DNA from: JBEBBU01 sp041158225
GTDB taxonomy: Bacteria > Pseudomonadota > Gammaproteobacteria > Methylococcales > Methylococcaceae
NCBI GenBank assembly: GCA_041158225.1
Contig: JBEBBU010000010.1
Coordinates: 1-9,720, forward strand
Length of the DNA: 9,720 nucleotides
Reading direction: 5' to 3'
Under the pieces are notes generated by a model. The model saw only the letters and a list, made by a program, of their open reading frames with translations. It was not told the DNA's origin and did no database searches. Of this stretch, positions 1-5,727 are shown one piece after another. Both the position numbers and the translations under genes were made by a program. The first letter of the stretch is position 1. Each line of letters begins with the position of its first letter.

Positions 1-827
1 AATATGTTGCAGAAGGTCCGCGCTCTCTTGGATGTTTTGTCTCTTTGCTTGACCTTGAAAAAACGATAGCTTCTCTCCTGGATTACCGTCACCAATCCGT
101 AGTTTCAAATACTCCAAGAACACTACGTGGTCTTTGGGATATTACTGATGACTCGGATACAATCACTGGATGGGGAGCTGTATGGCTACATTTTAGCAAG
201 CGTATTGGCGGATTAAATCCTGATCCTTACCTTTATAACTTTGAAGGCCAAAAGCCTCTTGTACCCAATGTGGTGCCTAAGGATACAGAATGGCAGGCCG
301 ATCGTGGACTGAATATGTTTCATGGTGCCTGGTGGGGAGAATCGGCAGCCACAGAAGCACTCAAAAAGTCATTACTAAGTTTTCACAATGAACTTGCAAA
401 AAATGAAATGATTTTTAGTCATCAAATGAAAATAAAGGGGGTAGGTCGCGATATTGATAAATATATAGAAGTAAAAAGGTATATTCTTCAGAGAATCATG
501 CTTGCAGACAATCTTGATGGTAGTATTCAGGCATGGAAAAAAAACAAAAGTGATGAAACCAGTAAACGCATGGCCAATGTTGTTATGCAGGTCGAGATAC
601 CATTACTTTATGATCTTGACAGGTTGATTCTGGTCTATTGCCTGAATGAGATCCTATGGCTTCTGCGTGAACAGAGTGAAAGCTCTTCACCCGATGTTGC
701 ATCGCTTGGATCTGATCAGATCAGGTTATTGAAGGCTACGCTTATCCAATATCTGCAGCATTTCGCCGATGAATCGGCTACGCACGCTGTTGTGCACGGC
801 GTGAAACAGTGGATTGTGCCACTGTAA
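1..827 (+). CDS. Unrecognised protein, 3' part only (runs off left edge)
   Basis: I do not recognise this protein. The reading frame is open from base 3 of the window to the TAA at 825-827, giving at least 274 residues. The first possible internal start is a TTG at 45, but the frame stays open upstream with no ribosome-binding site there, so this is most likely the C-terminal part of a larger protein. It looks soluble, with no signal peptide or obvious membrane segment. It holds a Trp/Gly-rich stretch (GWGAVWLHFSKRIGG, then FHGAWWGES), a Lys-rich helical middle and a Leu-rich C-terminal helical region. No nucleotide-binding or catalytic motif could be assigned. Composition is strikingly AT-rich: by hand count 33 of 120 bases are G/C at 361-480, against 64 of 120 at 3421-3540 in proA. 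It ends 33 bp before dif. This suggests acquired DNA, possibly cargo of a dif-integrated element, but that is inference. Confidence 0.7.
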   Translation, partial: YVAEGPRSLGCFVSLLDLEKTIASLLDYRHQSVVSNTPRTLRGLWDITDDSDTITGWGAVWLHFSKRIGGLNPDPYLYNFEGQKPLVPNVVPKDTEWQADRGLNMFHGAWWGESAATEALKKSLLSFHNELAKNEMIFSHQMKIKGVGRDIDKYIEVKRYILQRIMLADNLDGSIQAWKKNKSDETSKRMANVVMQVEIPLLYDLDRLILVYCLNEILWLLREQSESSSPDVASLGSDQIRLLKATLIQYLQHFADESATHAVVHGVKQWIVPL

Positions 828-846
828 TGCAGGTGGTGCCCCTTTT
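816..846 (+). terminator. Possible weak intrinsic terminator after the left-edge gene
   Basis: GTGCCAC at 816-822 can pair with GTGGTGC at 833-839 (7 bp, two G-U wobbles, 10-nt loop). CCC and four T residues follow at 843-846. The stem overlaps the stop codon. The wobbles and the short T run make this a weak candidate. Confidence 0.3.
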
Positions 847-860
847 GTCTATTCTCCATA

Positions 861-888
861 ACTTCGCATAATGTATATTATGTAAAGT
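861..888 (+). other. dif: dif site (XerC/XerD chromosome-dimer resolution site)
   Basis: The site reads as an 11-bp XerC arm ACTTCGCATAA (861-871), a 6-bp centre TGTATA (872-877) and an 11-bp XerD arm TTATGTAAAGT (878-888). Compared from memory with the E. coli dif site, 23 of 28 positions agree, including 19 contiguous bases from 865 to 883. The XerC arm fits the gammaproteobacterial consensus fully; the XerD arm departs at two positions near its outer end. At dif, XerC and XerD, activated by FtsK at the division septum, resolve dimeric chromosomes; the site marks the replication terminus. It lies in the 76-bp gap between the left-edge gene and flgN. Gene orientation switches here, plus strand to the left and minus strand to the right, as expected where forks meet. 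dif sites are also the target of integrating elements such as CTX phage and the gonococcal genetic island. Confidence 0.93.
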
Positions 889-903
889 ACGATAATGGCA
901 AGA

Positions 904-1377
904 TCAGGCGGAACCTAATGAACGGGATGTTCCTATGCGGGTGTCATTGAGACCGGCCCTGCCATAGGTACGTACGGTGGTACCATTGGGCGTCAGCGCA
1001 GTCAGCATACCGCTTACAAAATGGCTCATCAGGCGCATGGTTGCTGTATTGATGTCATTGAGCTTCGCTGAGGTTTCGCCAAGATGACGCGAGCGTTCGC
1101 GATAAAGATTCAGGCGCTCAAGATCTTCGGGCTGAGCAATGCTGGCCAGTGCTTCAAAACTGACGGGATCCACACCAGGCAATAACGCCTGCAGTTCTGC
1201 ATCTCTTGCATGCATCGCTGCCTGAACCTGCTGCAGGCAGACCAGCTTCTGGCTGGCAATATGAGGCAGTTCACGATAGTTCTTCAGTCTCAGGCTCTCG
1301 GCCTCAGCTTCCAGCCAGCCGTACAGCGCTTCCTGAACAGCGACCAGATCCGTCATGCTTTGCTCAAGGTTCTTCAT
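904..1377 (-). CDS. flgN: FlgN, flagellar type III export chaperone
   Basis: FlgN is a small cytoplasmic helical chaperone that binds the hook-filament junction proteins FlgK and FlgL and escorts them to the flagellar export gate. The protein is 157 residues, the usual size. It is predicted almost wholly helical, with the heptad-like Leu/Ala pattern of the family through residues 1-125 and a loose Gly/Ser/Thr-rich tail, as in other FlgN proteins. Identification rests on this and on position directly after flgM. The ATG at 1377 overlaps the flgM TGA by one base (TGATG), implying translational coupling. A GTG one codon upstream is an alternative start. The stop lies 15 bp from dif. Confidence 0.85.
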   Translation of the reverse strand: MKNLEQSMTDLVAVQEALYGWLEAEAESLRLKNYRELPHIASQKLVCLQQVQAAMHARDAELQALLPGVDPVSFEALASIAQPEDLERLNLYRERSRHLGETSAKLNDINTATMRLMSHFVSGMLTALTPNGTTVRTYGRAGLNDTRIGTSRSLGSA

Positions 1378-1652
1378 CACACGCCCAGCTCATCCCGCAT
1401 CAGTTTCTCAGCCACACTCTGGGCATTGACCTGATAAGTGCCCTGCTCTATTGCCTGTTTCAGTTCACTGATACGTTTGCTATTGTCAGGCTCCCGGCCA
1501 GCCAGCGCAGCTGTCAGATTGAGTACGCTCAGTTTCGCACTTGAAGTTGCGCTACTGGCATCTGCAGAGGAAGTTTTTTTCACACCTGACGCACGATCAA
1601 TGGATGATGTGGCGCTAGCCCTACTAATGCCACTTAAGCTATTGATATCCAT
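1377..1652 (-). CDS. flgM: FlgM, anti-sigma-28 factor
   Basis: FlgM binds and holds sigma-28 (FliA) until the hook-basal body is complete, then is exported through it, freeing FliA to transcribe filament genes. The protein is 91 residues, typical for FlgM. The N-terminal half (about residues 1-45) is Ser/Ala-rich and low-complexity, matching the disordered export region of the family. The C-terminal half (about 46-91) carries the sigma-binding helices, seen as ISELKQAIEQGTYQVNAQSVAEKLM, here split as ISELKQAIEQGTY and QVNAQSVAEKLM. The ATG at 1652 has GAGG eight bases upstream. A sigma-28 promoter 47 bp upstream indicates the autoregulatory class-3 control known for this gene in enteric bacteria. 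flgN follows with a one-base overlap. Confidence 0.92.
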   Translation of the reverse strand: MDINSLSGISRASATSSIDRASGVKKTSSADASSATSSAKLSVLNLTAALAGREPDNSKRISELKQAIEQGTYQVNAQSVAEKLMRDELGV

Positions 1653-1699
1653 GATATTGACCTCATTTTTTCTTAAAACAGCTTTTCACTACACTGGGT

Positions 1700-1726
1700 A
1701 TAGCGGCACGCTGCAGCAAAGCTTTA
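1700..1726 (-). promoter_or_regulatory. Sigma-28 (FliA) promoter for flgMN
   Basis: On the minus strand TAAAGCTT begins at 1726, and exactly 15 bases after the TAAA box comes GCCGCTAT (1707-1700). The known FliA consensus is TAAAGTTT, then GCCGATAA with 15 bases between the TAAA core and the -10 box. The -35 matches 7 of 8 and the -10 matches 6 of 8, at the correct spacing. It lies wholly in the nadD-flgM gap, starting three bases after the nadD stop codon, and points at flgM with a leader of about 40 nt. Confidence 0.85.
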
Positions 1727-1729
1727 GCC

Positions 1730-2398
1730 TTAAGCTTCTTTTTGAGACTTATAGTATGCTTCAACATCTGACTGGATGGCCTCTGGCACCAGATAGCGGA
1801 TGGAGCAGTCTGCGGCCAGAGACGACCTTATCATGCTGGATGATATATCAAACTGGGTGACATCGGCAAAGTACAGCAGACCATGATCGGTATGGTGCAA
1901 GTGTTCTGGATGATCTGTCCTGTAGCGCCACATGATGTCGCGCAACGCCTCGGGAGGCTCTGCCAGAGCCCCGGGGCGTCTGAGTACAGCGATATGCGCG
2001 AGATCCAGAATGCCCTGCCAGCGATGCCATTGAGGCAGCGTTATCCAGGCATCCATCCCCATGATCAGCACCAGTCGTGTTGCCGGAAACGCCTGCTTCA
2101 GTTCCTGCAGGGTATCCACCGTATAGGATGGACCCTGGCGCCCTGCTTCTCTTGCATCCAGCACAAATGCAGGAAATCCGGCATCATGAATGGCCTGTTC
2201 CAGCATCTTCAGACGAAACTCGAAGGGCGCTACATTCGTCTGTTTGTGAGGCGGACGTGCACTTGGGATAAAACGCAATTCCGTGAGCTTCAGCTGTTCA
2301 AGCATTTCAACGGCAGTGCGCATATGCCCGATATGTACCGGATCAAATGTGCCACCATAAATGCCTGTGACAGACTGTTTACTGGCGGATATGTCCAT
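1730..2398 (-). CDS. nadD: NadD, nicotinate-nucleotide adenylyltransferase
   Basis: NadD transfers AMP from ATP to nicotinate mononucleotide, making deamido-NAD in NAD synthesis. From the ATG at 2398 the protein is 222 residues, normal for the family. The nucleotidyltransferase signature GGTFDPVHIGH (residues 15-25) holds the HxGH ATP-binding motif. RPPHK follows at about 48-52, SYTVDTL occurs mid-protein, and the C-terminal ISSSMIR is the ISSTxIR-type motif that closes the active site. A TTG two codons upstream (2404) is an alternative start. The ATG lies inside the proA 3' end (20-bp overlap) and no clear ribosome-binding site is visible, so translation is probably coupled to proA. The proA-nadD order is common in gammaproteobacteria, but rsfS-rlmH usually follow and are absent here. 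Confidence 0.95.
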   Translation of the reverse strand: MDISASKQSVTGIYGGTFDPVHIGHMRTAVEMLEQLKLTELRFIPSARPPHKQTNVAPFEFRLKMLEQAIHDAGFPAFVLDAREAGRQGPSYTVDTLQELKQAFPATRLVLIMGMDAWITLPQWHRWQGILDLAHIAVLRRPGALAEPPEALRDIMWRYRTDHPEHLHHTDHGLLYFADVTQFDISSSMIRSSLAADCSIRYLVPEAIQSDVEAYYKSQKEA

Positions 2399-3638
2399 CG
2401 CCAAACACGATGAACTTCTGGGAGGTCAGTCCCTCAAGGCCAACTGGGCCACGTGCATGAAGTTTATCAGTACTGATGCCAATTTCTGCTCCCAGACCAT
2501 ATTCATAACCGTCAGCAAAGCGGGTAGATGCATTTACCATGACAGAACTTGAATCAACTTCCCGCATAAAGCGCCTGGCACGGGTGATATTTTCCGTGAC
2601 AATGGCATCAGTATGCCCCGATCCGTATCGTCGGATATGGACAATAGCCTCATCCATATCAGTGACCACACGAATGGCGATAATAGGCGCCAGATATTCA
2701 GTACTCCAGTCAGTTTCATCGGCAGCAAGCATGTCGGGAACATACTGACAGGACTGTGGACATCCCCGCATTTCAACACCCTTTTCCCGATAGATGGCTG
2801 CTATCTGCGGCAGGAAACTGGCTGCGACCGATGCAGCAACCAGCAGGGTTTCCATCGCATTGCAGACGCCATAACGATGGGTTTTCGCATTGTCAGCAAT
2901 ACGGATCGCCTTACCCACATCAGCCTGTCCATCGACATAAACATGACAGATGCCATCCAGATGCTTGATGACTGGTATGGTGCTTTCGGCGGCTACCCGC
3001 TCAATGAGCGAACGTCCTCCACGTGGAATGATGACATCCACAAGACCACGCATGGAAAGCAGTGCCCCCACTGCTGTCCGGTCTGTTGTCCCGATGAACT
3101 GGGCGCCATCGCCTGGCAGGCCCTGGCTTTCGAGGCCATGCATGACTGAGGTCATAATGGCGGCATTGGAATGCAGGGATTCCGAGCCACCACGCAGGAT
3201 GCAGGCATTACCTGATTTGATGCAGAGTGCAGCAGCATCAACGGTAACATTGGGTCTTGACTCATAAATAATGCCAATAACACCGAGCGGCACCCTCATC
3301 CTGCCAACCTGTATGCCACTGGGACGGTAGGCCAGTTCAGAGATACCGCCAACAGGATCAGGAAGGGCAGCAACATCACGCACGCCATCGGCCATCGCAC
3401 GGATTCTTTTTTCATCCAGCCGCAGCCGGTCAAGCTGCGCATTATCCAGACCACGTGCCTCAGCCGCAGCAAGATCTGACTGGTTGGCTTCGATTAACTG
3501 TGCTGAATGCTCAATCAGGTGATCTGCTATGGCTTCAAGTGACTGATTTTTGGCAGCTGTCTCAGCCATTGCCATCTGGGCTGAAGCAGATTTCGCAGCT
3601 TCAGCCTGTCGCCTGACATGCTGTTCGATATCCGTCAT
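2379..3638 (-). CDS. proA: ProA, gamma-glutamyl phosphate reductase
   Basis: ProA reduces gamma-glutamyl phosphate to glutamate-5-semialdehyde with NADPH, the second step of proline synthesis from glutamate. It is a cytoplasmic member of the aldehyde dehydrogenase superfamily. The 419-residue length matches the family (E. coli 417). The catalytic cysteine is Cys259 in the conserved HRYGVCNAMETLLV. Other family marks are VPLGVIGIIYESRPNVT (residues 117-133), CILRGGSES (146-154), DVIIPRGG (201-208) and VIKHLDGICHVYVD (223-236). The start ATG lies three bases after the stop of the upstream lipoprotein gene, so the two are almost certainly co-transcribed. No proB lies in the window. Confidence 0.97.
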   Translation of the reverse strand: MTDIEQHVRRQAEAAKSASAQMAMAETAAKNQSLEAIADHLIEHSAQLIEANQSDLAAAEARGLDNAQLDRLRLDEKRIRAMADGVRDVAALPDPVGGISELAYRPSGIQVGRMRVPLGVIGIIYESRPNVTVDAAALCIKSGNACILRGGSESLHSNAAIMTSVMHGLESQGLPGDGAQFIGTTDRTAVGALLSMRGLVDVIIPRGGRSLIERVAAESTIPVIKHLDGICHVYVDGQADVGKAIRIADNAKTHRYGVCNAMETLLVAASVAASFLPQIAAIYREKGVEMRGCPQSCQYVPDMLAADETDWSTEYLAPIIAIRVVTDMDEAIVHIRRYGSGHTDAIVTENITRARRFMREVDSSSVMVNASTRFADGYEYGLGAEIGISTDKLHARGPVGLEGLTSQKFIVFGDGHIRQ

Positions 3639-3641
3639 GGC

Positions 3642-4085
3642 TTATTTTGCGCCATTCGCAGCTGCTGGCGATTCATCAACCATCCGGTGCGGATCCTTGC
3701 CTTCTATGGCCCGGCCCATGCAGCTCATAGTGTAGTCGGTAAGCTTGAGAGCTGCCGACATGGCTTCCTTGGCTGACCCAAACAGTTCCTTGTGCTGTTC
3801 AATGGCTGCTGAAGCATCTCCAGCACCAGAGGCCGATACAAACTGGGTATAAGCCTTCAGATATTCCTGCCGCTTGGGATCACCGGGAAAACCTGGCAGG
3901 TCTTCACTCAGGTCATGCACGATACAGTCCGCAATTTCTTCAGGGTCAAGATTATAATCCTTAAGGTCTGAATCCTGTGCCATACGGGCCACCAGGGCTG
4001 TACGCAGGTCGGTCTGCTCCTTGCTGGCACATGCCGCAAGTGCGCCCAACATCAGGATAAGGATTAGATGAGCTGTTTTATTCAT
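3642..4085 (-). CDS. Small predicted lipoprotein of unknown function
   Basis: The chosen ATG at 4085 opens directly into a signal peptide: MNKTAHLIL, a hydrophobic stretch, then the lipobox LAAC with the lipidated cysteine at residue 18. A longer frame starting at 4154 would add 23 residues ahead of the signal and is rejected. The mature protein is about 130 residues, acidic and helical, with a conserved-looking core (EEIADCIVHDLSEDLPGF, then EYLKAYTQFV, then KLTDYTMSCMGRAIEG). It has two further cysteines that could form a disulphide, consistent with a periplasmic location. No residue after the Cys resembles an inner-membrane retention signal (Ala at +2), so outer-membrane anchoring is likely. 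I do not recognise the family. It lies 37 bp after fchA and 3 bp before proA, inside the same run. Confidence 0.8.
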   Translation of the reverse strand: MNKTAHLILILMLGALAACASKEQTDLRTALVARMAQDSDLKDYNLDPEEIADCIVHDLSEDLPGFPGDPKRQEYLKAYTQFVSASGAGDASAAIEQHKELFGSAKEAMSAALKLTDYTMSCMGRAIEGKDPHRMVDESPAAANGAK

Positions 4086-4122
4086 GGTTTCTCTGGCATT
4101 GTGGCTTGGTTGTGTAATCGGG

Positions 4123-4743
4123 TTACAGATGCTCCTGCACCCACTGATAGACACGCTGGGCTTGGGGTATCCCCTCTTCCAGCAGTTGCTCTATTGCCTG
4201 GATCCGTGCATCCGCAAAGGCACGGTCCCTGACCATATTGGCATTGACGCGAACATTGAGTGCCGCACTCTTGAGTGCGGCTTCAGCAGCCGCAGCGGCA
4301 ACACCGGCATCACTCAGTACATTCCGGTTGCCATGGACAGCAGCCGTATGGCTGAAATTGATGACCTGCAGACAGAGTCCTGCGCAGTGCAAAGGAACAT
4401 CCGTAGCAGCCACCAGTGCCTGCTGGATGTGCCCGCTACGTACAGACTGCTCTTCTTCAGTGCCTTTGGGCATAGCGTAGGCCATCATGACAGCCGCGAA
4501 TGACTGGACATCCTCTTCCATAGCCGCCATCAGCGACAGCCTCAGGGATTCAGCATCGCCAAGCAGGGAATGGATAGTGTCCTGGGATGTCTCATACCCC
4601 TTTTTGCCAAGCGTTAACTGGCAGACCATACTGACAAGGGCTGCGCCCATGCTGCCCATGAGCGCAGCAACGCTGCCACCACCTGGTGTGGCCTGCCTGC
4701 TCGCCAGCTCATCCAGAAACTGCTCAATGGTCATATCCTGCAT
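4123..4743 (-). CDS. fchA: FchA, methenyltetrahydrofolate cyclohydrolase
   Basis: FchA hydrolyses 5,10-methenyl-H4F to 10-formyl-H4F. It belongs to the formiminotransferase-cyclodeaminase family, a fold unrelated to FolD. From the ATG at 4743 it is 206 residues, close to the methylotroph enzyme (about 208). Family marks are TIEQFLDELASRQATPGGGS at the N-terminus with its Gly-rich turn (residues 19-24), the Ala/Gly/Met-rich helix after it, and NVRVNANMVRD near the C-terminus (NVxxNLxxxxD-type motif). AGGGGA nine bases upstream decides the start against ATGs at 4764 and 4734. It is divergent from mtdA, whose product makes its substrate. Stand-alone cyclodeaminase proteins also occur in glutamate and histidine degraders, but the mtdA neighbour favours a C1 role. 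Confidence 0.88.
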   Translation of the reverse strand: MQDMTIEQFLDELASRQATPGGGSVAALMGSMGAALVSMVCQLTLGKKGYETSQDTIHSLLGDAESLRLSLMAAMEEDVQSFAAVMMAYAMPKGTEEEQSVRSGHIQQALVAATDVPLHCAGLCLQVINFSHTAAVHGNRNVLSDAGVAAAAAEAALKSAALNVRVNANMVRDRAFADARIQAIEQLLEEGIPQAQRVYQWVQEHL

Positions 4744-4752
4744 GTGGCACTT

Positions 4753-4758
4753 TCCCCT
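4753..4758 (-). promoter_or_regulatory. Ribosome-binding site that fixes the fchA start
   Basis: AGGGGA on the minus strand lies nine bases before the ATG at 4743. The upstream in-frame ATG at 4764 would place this site inside the coding region, and the downstream ATG at 4734 is too far from it. Confidence 0.7.
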
Positions 4759-4780
4759 GTGCATTTCAGCGTAATCGGTT

Positions 4781-4818
4781 ATTCTAAGTCACCTTACTGT
4801 TTTCATCCAGCCAGGCTG
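4781..4818. promoter_or_regulatory. Divergent mtdA/fchA control region (candidate -10 and palindrome)
   Basis: The 88-bp gap 4744-4831 must hold both promoters. On the minus strand TAGAAT (4786-4781) is a 5-of-6 match to a sigma-70 -10 box toward fchA, but the matching -35 is poor. A short palindrome CAGCCAGGCTG (4808-4818) lies just ahead of the mtdA ribosome-binding region and could be an operator. Neither is strong enough to assign a regulator. Confidence 0.3.
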
Positions 4819-4831
4819 TGGAATTTTGCTC

Positions 4832-5692
4832 ATGAAAAAACTTCTCGTACAAATGGATACCGACTCTCATGCCTCCGTTTTTGATACGGTAGTAGCTTAT
4901 GACGGCGGTGCAGATCATGTACTCCAGTACAGCAGCGTGACGCCAGAAAACGTCAGGCCCCTGATTGAGGGATCCATTTTTACCCGAGCGCCAAGAGACA
5001 AACGCAATACCGCCATTTTTGTCGGGGGCAGTGAACTGGACAAGGGACAGGCGCTACTGGATGCAGTGACGGCAGGCTATTTCGCAGATTTTCGCGTATC
5101 AGTCATGCTGGACAGCAATGGCTGCAATACAACTGCTGCAGCGGGTGTCGCCAGACTGGCGGGCTCTGGTTCCATCAAGGGTGAAAAAACCGTGGTTCTG
5201 GCAGGTACAGGGCCCGTAGGTCAACGAGCGGCTGTCATGCTTGCACAGGAAGGCGCTGGTGAAGTTCTGCTTACCTCACGCCGCTATGGCAATGCAGTGG
5301 CTGCCTGCGAGCGCATGAAACAGCGTTTTGGTGTGGATATCATCCCGGTAGAAGCTACTGACTGTGATGCAAGGGCTGAGGTCATCCGTGATGCAGCCAT
5401 TGTATTCGCCACTGGTGCCGCAGGTGTGCCCCTGCTCGAAGAACACCACTGGTCTGGTCTTGAGAGCCTTAAACTGCTGGCTGATGCCAATGCCACCCCC
5501 CCCCTGGGTATAGGAGGAAGTGACATGATGGACCGTGGCAAGGTAAGGCATGGCAAGACAGTATGGGGGGCCATCGGCTTTGGCACCCTCAAGCTTGCAC
5601 TGCACCGCGCCTGTATCGCTCAGTTATTCACGCGTAATGATCTGGTACTGGATGCCGAAGCCATCTACCGCATGGCCAGAGAAATGCCCTGA
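4832..5692 (+). CDS. mtdA: MtdA, NADP-dependent methylene-tetrahydrofolate dehydrogenase
   Basis: MtdA oxidises 5,10-methylene-H4F (and, in Methylobacterium, methylene-tetrahydromethanopterin) with NADP+ to the methenyl form. The 286-residue protein aligns by eye along its full length with remembered Methylobacterium extorquens MtdA (288 residues). Shared segments are VVAYDGGADH (residues 20-29), TAIFVGG (60-66), RVSVMLDSNGCNTTAAAGV (88-106, pterin side), the Rossmann loop VVLAGTGPVG (121-130), PPLGIGGSD (223-231) and LHRACIAQLF (257-266). The related MtdB lacks several of these. The ATG at 4832 is preferred over a TTG two codons upstream; a weak GGA lies upstream. The gene is divergent from fchA, which takes its product. 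It converges on cysS with 20 bp between stop codons. Confidence 0.93.
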   Translation: MKKLLVQMDTDSHASVFDTVVAYDGGADHVLQYSSVTPENVRPLIEGSIFTRAPRDKRNTAIFVGGSELDKGQALLDAVTAGYFADFRVSVMLDSNGCNTTAAAGVARLAGSGSIKGEKTVVLAGTGPVGQRAAVMLAQEGAGEVLLTSRRYGNAVAACERMKQRFGVDIIPVEATDCDARAEVIRDAAIVFATGAAGVPLLEEHHWSGLESLKLLADANATPPLGIGGSDMMDRGKVRHGKTVWGAIGFGTLKLALHRACIAQLFTRNDLVLDAEAIYRMAREMP

Positions 5693-5701
5693 GACATTCA
5701 C

Positions 5702-5727
5702 TGGCGTCTGGATCACCCCAGACGCCA
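5702..5727. terminator. Strong hairpin between convergent mtdA and cysS
   Basis: TGGCGTCTGG (5702-5711) and CCAGACGCCA (5718-5727) form a perfect 10-bp stem with a 6-base loop, starting nine bases after the mtdA stop. The right arm is the last sense codons of cysS and the loop holds its TGA. There is no T run on either strand, so it is not a standard intrinsic terminator. It may still act as a barrier or mRNA 3'-end stabiliser in both directions. Confidence 0.5.

Noticed and set aside
45..827. TTG at 45 as the true start of the left-edge gene
   Set aside because: The frame remains open back to base 3 and no ribosome-binding site precedes the TTG, so the gene most likely begins outside the window.
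858..891. A loxP site
   Set aside because: The left half differs by only one base, but the right half (ATTATGTAAAGTACGAT) is not the inverted repeat of the left arm, whereas the XerC/XerD arms and 6-bp centre of dif fit throughout.
4086..4154. Longer start for the lipoprotein at 4154
   Set aside because: It would bury the signal peptide 23 residues inside and overlap the fchA end. The ATG at 4085 starts the signal directly.
5276..5605. Minus-strand frames inside mtdA (about 100 residues each)
   Set aside because: They lie fully within a confidently identified gene and have no family features.
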